Assembly: GCA_021014325.1 (NCBI GenBank)
Contig: CM037463.1
Span: 23,224,026 to 23,288,025 of the forward strand
DNA: 64,000 nucleotides
Source: Plazaster borealis
Lineage: Eukaryota; Echinodermata; Asteroidea; Forcipulatida; Labidiasteridae
Direction of reading: 5' to 3'
In this document: positions 12,501 to 20,577 of the stretch, one piece after another
Layout of the letters: every line of letters starts with the position of its first letter
How positions within the stretch are numbered: the first letter of the stretch is position 1
The notes under the pieces: model-generated
Seen by the model: the letters and a program-made list of their open reading frames with translations, nothing else
Databases searched by the model: none
Told to the model about the DNA's origin: nothing
Made by a program: the position numbers and the translations under genes

Positions 12501-15500
12501 AGGCATCCCTTGGTTTCATTGCCAGAAATAAATAATAATAATAACAACTCTCTAACTACTGAGAAATGCTTCAAGACACACTTGTCATCTTCCAGAGAAA
12601 TCTTTCTGTATGTTTCTTGATAAGTTGGATGTCATTTTTGTAACAGACCACTTTAGTTAGCTTTGTACCATTCAGGACCCAATTTTATAGAGCTGCTTAA
12701 GCACAAAAAGTAGCTAAGTACAAACATAATTAATGCTTACCAGATTAAGGTTACCAGCCAAAATATAATGTCACATGTACAATTTGTGACTGGTATCCTG
12801 CTCCTTTTTGCTTAGCAGAAATTTGTTAAGTAATATTTCTTGCTTAATCAGCTCTATGAAATTGGGCCTCGGTCTTAACCTTAATTTTTTTTGTTATCCT
12901 TTGCCTAGCTTCAGACATAGAAAGTGAATCCAGCAGCCTTTATGGAGAGAGTCTACGCTCCCATGCTTCAGATTTTAAGTCTTTACCTAACAGTAGACGA
13001 GGGTCATCGGTCAATCTAGCAGCATCAATCCAGGTCAGATTATTGTTGTTATTATTATTTATTCGACCAAAACAACACAAAATGTACAATAAATAGATAA
13101 ATGAACATAAAAATAATCAGGATAAAAGGAGCAACAAAGCAAAACATAATTATAATACTTATTCGGCAAAAAAAAAAAAAAAAAAACTTCACTAGTACAA
13201 TGTACAAACATTAAAATATATTTTAAAAATTACACTAAACAACAGTGGGATGCCCAGGAGAGCATAAAAGTAAAAAATTAACTGTCGTCAAAAGGCATAT
13301 GTCTCACAATTCCCAGGAAAAGCAAGGAAGATTAAGGTAAGACAGGGCAAAGTCATACAAAAAACAACACTTAAAACTAAACACTATTAACAAAACAGTA
13401 ATACAAAATAAATAGTAATACACAGAATCTAAACATCTTAAAAGGGCCAATACAACAATAAACACAGATAACTATGGACGAAAAATAATGAACAACAAAA
13501 GAACAGCAACAGCTATGTGGGTCAGGGGCAGCAAAAGTAAAATAAACTACTATAACCCGCAGGTATGCAGTCCCAGATTAGACAAAGTTGATTCTTTCTT
13601 GACACTTTGACAACATTTTACATCATGAATTCATAACCAATGATTCATTCAAATTGAATCTTTGGGGGGTTTTCGTTTTTTTCATCTTTCACATGAGTCT
13701 TCAGCAGGCATAACATTCTTCTTACTTTAGTCTGATTTCTGATTTTTTGGGCCCTCGGAAAAATGAGCAAAATCGTAATTAAAAAGCCTGAAAAGCCTTT
13801 TAAAGCCAATACCATTTTTAAGACATCTCTCTTGATGATTTGAGACTCTGGTCAAGAAGTTGAGGAAGTTGTGAATTTGAAAGGATTCGATCGATATCAT
13901 CATCATAATAATAATAATAATAATATATCGACTCTTATATAGCGCAATTCCAAAGAGTGGTCATTGCGCTTCGAACAATTTTTACCCCTGGTCACTGGGC
14001 CATTTATTTCATTTCTTAAACCATCTCAGCTCCCTTGGGAGTATACAGCCTGTGCTGCCAAGAGTTGTAGCGAAATAAGCTAAATCAATCACAAGAACAA
14101 TCTCTGCCCTCACAGGTACCCATTTATACCCCTGGGTGAAGAGAAGCAATTGTAGTGTCTTGCTCAAGGACACAAGTGTCCAGACCTGGATTCGAACCCA
14201 CACCCTGATGACTTAGCAACCAGAACTTGAGTCCGAAGCACTAAACCACTTGGACACTTTAAGAAGATCATCTCACTCTCTGTCTTTCTAGGAACAAGAA
14301 TATCTACAGAAAGCCAAGGAATCTCTTCGGTTTCTTGATAAGATCATTGCAAGGAATGAGGGTTGGCATGAAGAGCTGAGAAGAAGTGATTCAAACGCTG
14401 TTATTACTAGTAGTAAATTTGATGGAATCAAAGGGAAAGTTTACAAATTGGAGGTGAGTACAACTTCAAGATTTCAAAAGGAAGTAGTCCATGCTGAAAA
14501 CGTCATTCAGTCTTCGAAAAAACACAACATTAACTGTTTTCAACAAAGTCACAGGTTTTAAAGGGTTTGGGTACTTTTTGTATGACACAAAACACCATGT
14601 CCACAGATTTACATTAAACTTGCACAGTTTGAAGATAAAGATGGTAAAAAGCTTCCCTTAAAATATTACTTGCTGAGGTGCTTTAGTTTTTGCGAAATGA
14701 GTAAAACAATGTCACAAAAATAATTTTTGTCTCAGGAGACGAAAATTATTTTAGCATGTACAACGTATTTACCATTACTGGTATTTACGTGACTCACCTG
14801 AAAACATCGCTCTGTGTCTTTCACTTTTTTGTTCTCAAAAACTTCTACAGGTAAATTATATAACATACATCTTCATTCACAGTGAGTAGGGAATCGGGTC
14901 ATGGCCAAAAAATTGATCTACAAAAGGTACCCAAACCCTTTAAAGAGGTATTATAATAATAACAATAATACTTGGTTTTTTTATAGCGCACATATCCTAG
15001 TAGCTAGATCAAGCCACTTTACAACATTATCCCTATTTATTGGGTATTCTTAGTAGACCATTCCTCTAACTTTCTCAACTCCCTGGAGAGCATACAAACC
15101 CAAGTGGCGTGTCGTGGCCGAGCGGATAAGAACACCGAACTCAGGCTCTGGTGTTTCTGATCAGCAGAGTGTGGGTTCGAATCCCAGTCGTGACACTTGT
15201 GTCCTTACGCAAGACACTTAACCACATGCTTCGTCCTTCGGATGGGACGTAAAGCCGTTGGTCCCGTGTGTGTTGTGTTGTGTAATGCATGTAAAAGAAC
15301 CCAGTGCACTTATCGTAAAGAGAAGGGGTTCGCCCCGGTAGTCCTGGTCTGCTCGGCAGCATATATTGCACCACAGCACATTGTAAACCATTGCATGGTG
15401 CTGTAAATGAATAGGCCTCATACTTCAAACGTACTCCACATACCTTGCAGGAACAAATTTGTAGTCAGACAATGGTGCGCTTAGAAACATCTGTATTAAG

Positions 15501-18500
15501 CGCCTAATAAATGTTGTGTATTATTATTTTAAGTGCACTTTTTAAGTGTACTGTTTCTCATTGTCTTATTTCTATTTCTTCTAAAGATTTAACAAAAACT
15601 GGATTTTGTTATCAGAAGACTTACTGCTTTGTCTGTTTTATTGTTTACTTGGATTTTATATAGCTACTGTGTTTAAATTGTAGTTTGAAATTGTAACGCT
15701 GTATTTAATGCTTCCAATTGCCAAATTAAGAAAAATCTACCTAAATTTGTGTTTTGTAACCTCCTTCTCTCAGACGGAGTTGTCTGTACCTCCGGAACAA
15801 ATAGTGACAATACTTTGGGACAATGTTGAGAGCAGCCCGTCCTGGAACTCTTCAATTCTTGAGAGCGAGGTTTTACAACAGATTGATGAGCATACAGATG
15901 TTGTGTATAACATCAGTACTGGTGGTCCTGGTAACATAGTAGCTGGGAGGTAAGAATAGTTTGTTACTGAAAGGGAAGTTGGAAGTTGTCAAAGACCAGT
16001 GTTCTCACTTGGTGTATCCCAACATATGCATAAAATAACAAACCTGTGAAAATTTGAGCTCAATTGGTCATCGAAAGTTGCAGACAAATTTGTGTGCTTT
16101 CAGATGCCTAAAAAAGGCTTCAGGCCTGAAGTCGATCTCAGATTCAAATATTTTAGTGAGAAATTGCCTCTTTCTCAAAAACTACGTTACTTCAGAGGGA
16201 GTCGTTTCTCACAATGTTTTATACTATCAACAGCTCTCCGTTGCTCGTTACCAAGTAAGTTTTTATGCTAATATATATTTTGAGTAATTGCCAAACGTGT
16301 CCAGTTTCTTAAAGAAGAAGGGAAATGACCAATTTAATTTTGTGATCTACTCATTATCCAATAGATAGAATCCTCATGTGTGTGAGGAAAAAATTACAAG
16401 TCTCAAACCTCACGTTAAAATGGTGTAAATTGCCATTGTATTCGATACCCTTCGAGTGCAAAATTTGTCAACATTCAAAACATCTGATGACATCATTCTG
16501 AGAATGAGATTCTGAGATTTTTGTACACGGATGTTTTGGTTAATAACTGACTTTTTCAGAGGGAAATTTGAAACATGATGCATTTGATTTCAACAACTAA
16601 TGAATCTTTATATTCCAAGGAGGAATTTTTTGTCGGTCAAAATGTCAAATTCAAGGCTGTTTTGATTGCATTTTATCGAAAGTCAGGAATTAAGCTTTAA
16701 GCTTAAGGGCGTGTCATGTCATGGCCGAGTGGATAAGGACTCTAGCTCTGGTGTTTCTGATCAGCAGAGTGTGGGTTTGAGTCCCAGTCGTGACACTTGT
16801 GTCCTTAAGCAAGACACTCAACCATTATTGCTTCGTCCTTCAGATGGGATGTAAAGTCGTATGTCCCGTGTGTTGTGTACTTTGTGCACTCATTGCTAAG
16901 AGAAGGGGGTTCGCCCCTGTGTTACTGGTTTGATCGGCAGCATATTGCACCACAGCACCTTGTAAACCATAACATGGTGCTTCGTAAAGGAAAAAGGTAT
17001 TATACTTCAAAAACGTAGCTACGCATACCTTGCAGGAAAAAATTACTGAGCGCTTTGAGACGCCCATCGGGTGTGATAAAGCGCTATATAAGAACTACTT
17101 ATTATTATTATTATTATATAAAACCAGTACCATTTTCTTCCCATGCCTTCATGATCCGGCAGCTTTATAATTGTTGGAATTATCATTATTATTATTCTCA
17201 TCCTCCGACAGAGATTTTGTGTCTGTCCGGAACTATTGGCAGAGAGGAGACGGTCATGTTTGTAGTAGTGTAGCAGTCGAGCATCCTAGTAAACCACCGT
17301 GCAGTAAATATGTCAGGTAGGTATAGGAACGACATCCACTTGGATGCAAGCTTTCACTGCTGAGTATTCGCCATATTTTTAACCGCGTGAGGGCGTATGT
17401 GGACCAATTTCACATACCAATTTCACATTTTTGTTATAATTATGTTTATAAGTAGAATTTGAAACTTTGCATGGTGGAGGTGTAACTAAGAGAGGTTTGC
17501 GGTAACACCATGTGAATATCTCTTTTGAGTATGCTCTGATCGTCTTCAGGAGAATTATGTCTATGTATTTTGTCCTTGATGCAAGAAAACTACATACAGA
17601 CAATAAAATAAGATGAAACTGTAATTGTGATGCAAGACATTCCCTGATGAAAGCGCCCTGATGGGGTCAAAAATATGGTCAATTAGGATGTACTTTATGT
17701 GGAGTTTTCAATTATTGAGTTTTTAAGAGAGTTTTTCTCTGTATTTCAGGGGGTCCAATGGACCAAATGGTTGGCTCGCAGAGAGACTTCACGGTGATCC
17801 ATTTCAATCTAAATTGATTTGGATTCTCAATACTGACCTTAATTTCAAGGTAAGGTTTAAAGGTATCATACACGTTTGGTAATGACTCTGAAAATTAATG
17901 AATCTGAATCTGAGAAGCGTTGCTGACGGTAATGCTTCTCAGATTGTGTATTCCAATTGCAGATTATTCTTCCTCCGTGGAAATAATCGCTACAGATTTT
18001 CGGCAATATCTCAAAAACGCTACCACCTTTTGAAATGAAATTTTCACAGGTTAGTTTAATGGTATATATCTACAACTACATAGGATTGAAACAAACAGTG
18101 GGTTCCAATTAACAAACGTATACAGCACCTTTAAACAAAACTCTTTGTTGTTACTACATTAAATTGAGATGAAAGCCCCAATCTCAGTAACAAGAGATAC
18201 TTTATAAGAAATTATAACTGGTTTCTTTTTCCAATTATCGCCTGGAAACAGCTACCAGGTGGTTTCTCTGGGTACACACCTATGTTCCGACACCCCTATG
18301 TTCCGACACCCCTAGTGTATTTTCCTATTGCTACCCTAACCTTAACCCTATCATGTAAATCACGATGGGTTTAACGGAACATAGGGTTGTCGGCACATAG
18401 GGGTGTCGAAATGTAGAGCATTCACCGTTTCTCTTGTTTGTTCTTAGTAGATCTTGGAAAGCTTCTACTTAAACTTTCCCGCAGTTTAAATATAAAACAT

Positions 18501-18802
18501 TCATGTTAATTAATTCAAAAGTACTTCAGACTGGAATTTTGTCCAAACTTGACGCTACTAAGATGTGTTAATGTTTACAAAATTAGGTATGGACACCACA
18601 AACAATAACAGATACTGCCCTCTGTCATGTGCTGATGGACATAGGAACAAACTTGAAAAAGCATGTGCAAAAGCGCCACCAAGAGGCAGAGGATGCTCAG
18701 TTAAATCTTGTCATTGAGGACACAGTTGATCAATTGAGTCTAAGTAGTTACGATGAGATAGATGAGAAGCCAGAATCTCTATACAGCTTCGGTTCGGCTT
18801 GA
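3532..18802 (+). CDS. STARD3: STARD3/MLN64-like late-endosomal cholesterol-transfer protein (MENTAL + START), spliced
   Basis: STARD3 sits in late-endosome membranes, binds ER VAP proteins and moves cholesterol between the two membranes. Exons: 3532-3537 (tentative), 5820-6089, 7515-7673, 8235-8294, 9496-9649, 11530-11649, 12909-13033, 14292-14453, 15774-15949, 17212-17316, 17750-17849 and 18587-18802. All have GT-AG borders and consistent phases, giving about 550 residues against about 445 in human. The order is a serine- and asparagine-rich N-tail, four MENTAL helices ending in the WAETWVFDFQVIP motif, a linker with RFYSP (phospho-FFAT-like), and START with WNSSI, RDFVSVRN, WILNTDL and a C-terminal helix. 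The tail runs about 35 residues past the usual end. The two-domain order excludes STARD3NL, which lacks START. Oddities: asparagine replaces the buried pocket aspartate, and the introns are crowded with MITEs and SINEs. Confidence 0.93.
3538..5280. other. Probable first intron of the STARD3-like gene
   Basis: AT-rich, no coding signal. It contains one family-D inverted-repeat element (4635-4821); otherwise I see nothing. Confidence 0.5.
4635..4821. mobile_element. Family-D MITE (GGCCCAATTTCAT ends), copy 1
   Basis: Inverted ends GGGCCCAATTTCATAAAGCT and GGCTTTATGAAATTGCCC. The inside carries the family phrases GCTTAGCA and TGGCTGGTAACC. Flanked by CTG on the left and CAG on the right. No coding capacity. 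Confidence 0.75.
5287..5340 (-). repeat. tRNA-like SINE head fragment
   Basis: On the minus strand CAAGGTTGTGGGTTCAAATC looks like a tRNA T-arm / B-box. Fragmentary, with no cloverleaf, so read as an old SINE piece. Confidence 0.4.
5510..5645 (+). repeat. tRNA-derived SINE
   Basis: TCTAGTGGTAAAACATCTGC resembles a D-arm / A-box and GTGGGTTCGAATCCCACCC a perfect T-arm / B-box. About 70 bp of unrelated tail follows. It lies within the STARD3-like gene's upstream intron, so it is read as a SINE and not a working tRNA gene. Confidence 0.55.
5820..6089 (+). CDS. STARD3: STARD3-like exon: N-terminal tail and first MENTAL helix
   Basis: 90 codons after acceptor TCCAG, ending AAC|gtaagt. The first ~65 residues are polar. 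RFSTVRRMFCLLIVFDFLL then leads into the first membrane helix, matching the VRRTFCLFVTFD start of the family's MENTAL domain. Confidence 0.92.
6178..6545 (-). mobile_element. tRNA-headed SINE (GGTTTCATTACCAGAAAT tail type)
   Basis: Read on the minus strand it starts with a class-II tRNA-like head (GTCGTGGCCGAGCG.., then a B-box around GTGTGGGTTTGAGTCCCAGT). A body of about 250 bp ends in an ATAATAAT tail. Same subfamily as 12188-12546 and 62592-62937. Confidence 0.8.
6637..6930 (-). mobile_element. Non-LTR retrotransposon (LINE) fragment, end of reverse-transcriptase ORF
   Basis: The minus strand reads KTRGHNFKIFKSRSRLRVRN then EFFSQRVVNDWNSLPSNIVN and AKSLINFKSLLNRNW. This is the typical C-terminal stretch after the reverse-transcriptase domain in CR1/Jockey-like LINEs (W-N-x-L-P motif). 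5'-truncated, so not functional. Confidence 0.8.
7515..7673 (+). CDS. STARD3: STARD3-like exon: second MENTAL helix
   Basis: 53 codons, phase 0 on both sides. QYSIQSSLFDFVILAASRTF followed by VLLFAYAMCHSKHWFAVA matches the family pattern YNFKTSFFDIFVLA..RHWWVIAV. Confidence 0.92.
7694..8069 (+). mobile_element. Family-A TTAA MITE, copy A1 (STARD3-like intron)
   Basis: Ends TTAAAGGCACTGAACACG and CGTGTACGATACCTTTAA are inverted versions of each other. The centre holds the palindrome ACTTCTTGCAAGAAGT. It begins 21 bp after the exon ending at 7673. Near its right end it carries CCAAGTAAGT, a good splice-donor match in the sense orientation. Confidence 0.85.
8235..8294 (+). CDS. STARD3: STARD3-like exon: third MENTAL helix
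   Basis: 20 codons, VTTTLSCIFLIAKVFLYDFG, between GCAG and GGG|gtaagt. It matches the family segment TTLVSSAFLIVKV. Confidence 0.9.
8510..9045. repeat. 120-bp tandem repeat, about 4.5 copies
   Basis: The phrase CAGTGGATGATATTGAATGG recurs at 8644, 8764 and 8884 (period exactly 120), with diverged copies on each side. Because 120 is a multiple of three, an ORF with a 40-residue period appears on the minus strand; it is an artefact. Single copies lie in pyruvate kinase intron 1. Confidence 0.85.
9057..9192. mobile_element. Short inverted-repeat element
   Basis: CCGGTTCATACTTCACGCG at the left pairs with CGCGTCAAGTAGGAACCG at the right, with an unpaired centre. No coding capacity; read as a foldback MITE. 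Confidence 0.5.
9496..9649 (+). CDS. STARD3: STARD3-like exon: fourth MENTAL helix
   Basis: 154 bases, ending in phase 1. HPLDFLIAIASFILPWAETW then VFDFQVIPREKLLQE gives the strongly conserved end of the MENTAL domain. Confidence 0.92.
9714..10217. mobile_element. Inverted-repeat element with internal insertion
   Basis: AAGGCCATGTCACACGAGGC at the left pairs with CCTGTGTGACAAGGCCTT at the right. Family phrases (GGCAACCAG / GTTGCCTG) continue inwards. The middle (about 9800-10120) looks like another inserted element beginning CAGGGTTCTCCCCAGG. Confidence 0.55.
10397..10471 (-). tRNA. tRNA-like sequence, tRNA-Tyr(GUA)-like pseudogene or SINE head
   Basis: On the minus strand the acceptor GACTAGA pairs with TTTAGTC (one G-T). 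The D-arm TAGCTCAGTTGGTAGAGC is perfect and the anticodon loop ATGTAAA puts GTA at the tyrosine position. The anticodon stem has two mismatches and the T-arm does not fold well, so it is probably not functional. It sits in an intron of the STARD3-like gene. Confidence 0.4.
10509..10918. repeat. 68-bp tandem repeat, six nearly identical copies
   Basis: ATCTTTGTTCAGGGGGCGCC recurs at 10509, 10577, 10645, 10713, 10781 and 10849. Copies differ at only one or two bases (CCAGGG, CCAGTG or CCGGGG), so amplification is recent. Intronic in the STARD3-like gene. Confidence 0.95.
10990..11407 (+). mobile_element. Probable LINE 3' end with AAATC tail
   Basis: CCCCAATTGGAAATAAGGCT, then a T-rich 3' region, then AATAAATTCAAATCAAATCA. 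A pentamer-repeat tail of this kind is typical of CR1/L2-like LINE 3' ends. No intact reading frame remains. Confidence 0.5.
11530..11649 (+). CDS. STARD3: STARD3-like exon: linker with phospho-FFAT-like motif
   Basis: 120 bases, phase 1 on both sides. It encodes a cytosolic linker with SPLLRNIDMPGNSDPVRFYS followed by PQNSPP. RFYSPQN (11619-11639) aligns with the VAP-binding QFYSPPE of human STARD3. Confidence 0.88.
12188..12546 (+). mobile_element. tRNA-headed SINE (GGTTTCATTGCCAGAAAT tail type)
   Basis: The head ATGTCGTGGCCAAGTGGTTA has a tRNA-Ser/Leu-like A-box, and GTGGGTTCGAGTCCCGGTCG a B-box. The body ends GGCATCCCTTGGTTTCATTG and the tail is AATAATAATAATAAC. Same subfamily as 6178-6545. 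Confidence 0.85.
12675..12868. mobile_element. Family-D MITE, copy 2
   Basis: GACCCAATTTTATAGAGCTG at the left and CAGCTCTATGAAATTGGGCC at the right are inverted. It contains GCTTAGCAGAAATTTG and GGTTACCAGCCAAAAT. It lies about 40 bp upstream of the STARD3-like exon at 12909. Confidence 0.8.
12909..13033 (+). CDS. STARD3: STARD3-like exon: serine-rich linker
   Basis: Encodes SDIESESSSLYGESLRSHAS and on to NLAASIQ. Two acceptors six bases apart (CCTAG before 12909 and TTCAG before 12915) both keep frame, so a two-residue difference by alternative splicing is possible. The donor is CAG|gtcaga. Confidence 0.8.
13040..13560 (-). repeat. Probable LINE/retroelement 3' sequence, A-rich
   Basis: Begins TTATTATTTATTCGACC, similar to the start of the sequence at 60230 (TTATTTATTCGGCAAATC), with A-rich sequence after it including an 18-A run near 13167. 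Both look like reverse-oriented retroelement 3' ends. No coding signal. Confidence 0.4.
13907..14262 (-). mobile_element. tRNA-headed SINE (TATATAGCGC tail type)
   Basis: On the minus strand the head is GTGTCCAAGTGGTTTAGTGC, followed by a B-box (GGGTTCGAATCC). The tail reads GCGCTATATAAG and then a TTATTATT microsatellite. It ends about 30 bp before the STARD3-like exon at 14292. Confidence 0.75.
14292..14453 (+). CDS. STARD3: STARD3-like exon: start of START domain
   Basis: 54 codons, EQEYLQKAKESLRFLDKIIA then RNEGWHEELRRSDSNAVITS. It matches the family's AQEREYIRQGKEA..EENWKFEKNNEYGDTVY segment. Confidence 0.9.
14558..14942. mobile_element. Family-F TTAA MITE
   Basis: TTAAAGGGTTTGGGTAC at the left and GTACCCAAACCCTTTAA at the right are perfectly inverted. 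The interior is unlike family A and has no coding capacity. It lies 105 bp after the exon ending at 14453. Confidence 0.85.
14947..15100 (-). mobile_element. SINE tail fragment (TATAGCGC type)
   Basis: Homologous to the tail half of 13907-14262 (TATAGCGCACATAT, then CTCAACTCCCTGGAGAG). It stops where the SINE at 15106 begins, so it was probably cut by that insertion. Confidence 0.55.
15106..15530 (+). mobile_element. tRNA-headed SINE (GGTTCGCCCCGGT body type)
   Basis: The head GTGTCGTGGCCGAGCGGATA and B-box GTGGGTTCGAATCCCAGTCG are clear. The body (GAAGGGGTTCGCCCC, then TTGCACCACAGCAC) ends near AGCGCCTAATAAATG and a TATTATTATTTT tail. Same subfamily as 16711-17116. Confidence 0.85.
15774..15949 (+). 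CDS. STARD3: STARD3-like exon: START pocket
   Basis: Encodes TELSVPPEQIVTILWDNVES then SPSWNSSILESEVLQQIDEH and DVVYNISTGGPGNIVAG, ending in phase 2. The N of VYNIS stands where human STARD3 has the buried pocket Asp332. Confidence 0.92.
15970..16312 (+). mobile_element. Family-A TTAA MITE, diverged copy A2 (STARD3-like intron)
   Basis: Has the family-A body (TTGTCAAAGACCAGTGTTCT, then CGTTACCAAGTAAG), but the left end has lost most of its inverted repeat. The central palindrome is replaced by GGCTTCAGGCCTGAAG. It begins about 20 bp after the exon ending at 15949. Confidence 0.75.
16711..17116 (+). mobile_element. tRNA-headed SINE (GGTTCGCCCC body type)
   Basis: Head GTGTCATGTCATGGCCGAGT, B-box GTGTGGGTTTGAGTCCCAGT, body as in 15106-15530. 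The tail GCGCTATATAAGAACTACTT is followed by TTATTATTATT. It ends about 95 bp before the STARD3-like exon at 17212. Confidence 0.85.
17212..17316 (+). CDS. STARD3: STARD3-like exon: START core RDFVSVR
   Basis: This short exon has no long open frame. With the two carried-over bases it reads RDFVSVRNYWQRGDGHVCSS and on to KPPCSKYVR, matching RDFVNVRR..HSAKPPTHKYVRG. Acceptor CAG at 17209-17211, donor CAG|gtaggt. It retains the partner arginine of the pocket ion pair (Arg351 in human). Confidence 0.9.
17394..17560 (-). repeat. Family-G dispersed repeat, copy 1
   Basis: The minus strand holds CTCAAAAGAGATATTCACAT, GGTGTTACCGC and CCACCATGCAAAGTTTCAAA, shared with 28817-28929 and more distantly with 61373-61490. 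No coding signal. Confidence 0.6.
17750..17849 (+). CDS. STARD3: STARD3-like exon: START, WILNTDL
   Basis: 100 bases. Reads GSNGPNGWLAERLHGDPFQS then KLIWILNTDLNFK, matching the family's NGPGGF..FVWILNTDLKG. Acceptor TTTCAG, donor AAG|gtaagg. Confidence 0.92.
17857..18134 (-). mobile_element. Family-B TTAA MITE, copy B1
   Basis: Ends TTAAAGGTATCATACACG and CGTATACAGCACCTTTAA. The inside has GATTTTCGGCAATATCTCAA, shared by all B copies. The TTAA begins six bases after the splice-donor GT at 17850. Confidence 0.8.
18272..18416. mobile_element. Foldback element with telomere-like spacer
   Basis: CTATGTTCCGACACCCCTAT (with its own direct repeat) pairs with CATAGGGGTGTCGAAATGTAG. The spacer contains CCCTAACCTTAACCCTATC. 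Confidence 0.55.
18587..18802 (+). CDS. STARD3: STARD3-like last coding exon
   Basis: 71 codons plus TGA at 18800-18802. VWTPQTITDTALCHVLMDIG then TNLKKHVQKRHQEAEDAQLN is the final START helix. An acidic, serine-rich tail ending YSFGSA is longer than in human. I did not identify a polyadenylation site; the 3' UTR extends into the repeat-rich DNA beyond. Confidence 0.88.
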   Translation, partial: VWTPQTITDTALCHVLMDIGTNLKKHVQKRHQEAEDAQLNLVIEDTVDQLSLSSYDEIDEKPESLYSFGSA

Positions 18803-19442
18803 GACAAGTGTGGAGAAAATTCTTGAGATGTTGAGACTGATGTGACTGATTCAGACACCGTGGTTTGGTTCCACACAGCAACTTTGACATCTTCCACATT
18901 GGGGAAGACGCATCTTGGGAACCAGTCTAGATTTCATTTGAGCCTTAGGCTGTTTCGAATTGATGGCTACGGATACGGCTACGGCTGGATCACTTCATCA
19001 ACATGCATTGGAGTATGGGGCAACCTTAGCAACACCCTTAGCAACAGCCGTTGCCATAACTACCAATTGGGATGCGGCCCTGAATTATACTGAAGGCTGT
19101 TTCTGAATTGATTGCTTATGGCCGATGTCATAGGGAAATCTGTCCCCCGGAGATGCTGTCCCCCATATGGGAAATTAACATGGGCTGAAGGAGGTTTACT
19201 CAAAAGAGGGCGCTATCAGAAGAAGTTAGTACACAGTTCGTCGTATGGGGGGACAGAATCTCCTGCCACACCGAAATGTCAAAAAGTCCTATTCTTCAGC
19301 GCTGCTGTTACAGCCAACAGCCATAGCTGTAGCCGAAGTCTTTCGGACTCATTGCTAATTGCAGCCTATGCTTCTACGCTTGTTAACATTGAGCCACTTA
19401 TTTAGAAACAACCCTAGGCTGTGTACGCATCAGACTCTGACC
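18803..19442. other. Downstream of the STARD3-like gene; probable 3' UTR plus repeats
   Basis: No coding signal. It contains TTCGAATTGATGGCTACGGA with short GGCTAC repeats, similar in style to 62470-62515, so a dispersed repeat is likely. I could not place the transcript end. Confidence 0.4.
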
Positions 19443-19612
19443 AGGCCTGGAATTACACGGGGGCAACAGAGGCCATGGCCTCTGTTGCCCCTGGTCTTGG
19501 CCTTGGTGCCCCTTCAGAAGTTTCCCATAGACTTTAAGATTTTCCAATGGAAGTGCCCTTTGCAAACTGAAAATATCCTTGCCCATTCAAAGATGAAATT
19601 CCACGCCTGACA
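19443..19612. mobile_element. Inverted-repeat element CAGGCCTGGAATT..
   Basis: CAGGCCTGGAATTACACG at the left pairs with AAATTCCACGCCTGACAG at the right. The middle has a palindromic GAGGCCATGGCCTC. Related phrases occur at 1-180. Confidence 0.5.
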
Positions 19613-19617
19613 GACGC

Positions 19618-19945
19618 TTTTGGCTACTGCTATGTCAAATTGCCAGCAGAGACAAAGGCCTATTCAGTGATCTAGCCATAGCCACTGCTAAAAGCCTTTA
19701 ATTCAGACACAGGTTAATCAATGACGGCTGAACTTACATTGAGTGACTGTGGCTATGGCTATGGCTTTGGCTATGGCTATGTCAAAGTGCCAGCAGAGAC
19801 AATGTTGAAGAATAGGCCTATTCAGTGATCTAGCCATAGCCACTGCTATAAGCCATTAATTTAGACACAGCCTTGTTAATGACTGCTGAACCAACATTGA
19901 ATGACTGTGGCTATGGCTATGGCTATGATCAGTGGCTATAGCCAC
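19618..19945. repeat. Tandem duplication of ~150 bp with GGCTAT microsatellite
   Basis: The phrase CAGTGATCTAGCCATAGCCA occurs in both halves, each ending in a GGCTATGGCTATGGCT run. The GGCTAT runs and the intervening AGCCATAGCCA can pair, giving a hairpin-prone tract. Confidence 0.75.
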
Positions 19946-20117
19946 ATAGTGGAGATCAAAATGCAGACGAACCCAACACTTTCAGCATGGTCAGCGAGAC
20001 TTGTGTGTGACAAAACTTACAAAATTGCTTTGTAGATAATAGCTCTTATTATCCACCATTTTTACAATCCATGTAACAGTGTACTTTGAACTTGAATATA
20101 GTCTGAATTATCTACAG

Positions 20118-20513
20118 TTAAAGGGTCTGTGTACGTTTGGTAATGACTCTGAAAATTAATGCAAATAAAAACTTACTTAGTAAGAAGTACAGCAGCTTTG
20201 GATAGTATAATGCTTTTTGAGAAACTTTTCACTTCAAAGTACTGCGGTTATGGAAAAGGATATCACTTTTTATCCCCAGAAATTTGAATCTGAGAAGCGT
20301 TACTGCAGTAATGTTTCTCAAATTGTGTATTCCAATTGCAGATTATTCTTCCTTCGTGGATAAACCGTTCCAGATTTTCGGCAATATCTCAAAAAACGCT
20401 TCCAAATTTTTTAAATAAAATTTTCACAGGTTAGTTTTATGGTATATATCTACATCTATATAGGATTGAAACAAACAGTGGGTTCCAACTACCAAATGTA
20501 TACAGACAACTTG
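20118..20513 (-). mobile_element. Family-B TTAA MITE, copy B2
   Basis: Left end TTAAAGGGTCTGTGTACG. Carries TTCTTACTAAG-type and GATTTTCGGCAATATCTC phrases in common with B1, B3 and B4. The right end is diverged (CCAAATGTATACAGAC) and lacks TTAA. Confidence 0.75.
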
Positions 20514-20577
20514 CATATCACTTTTTGCCCTTTGTATGTTGATTAAAACAGTTTTGTAAAAGTGTGACACATGAAGT

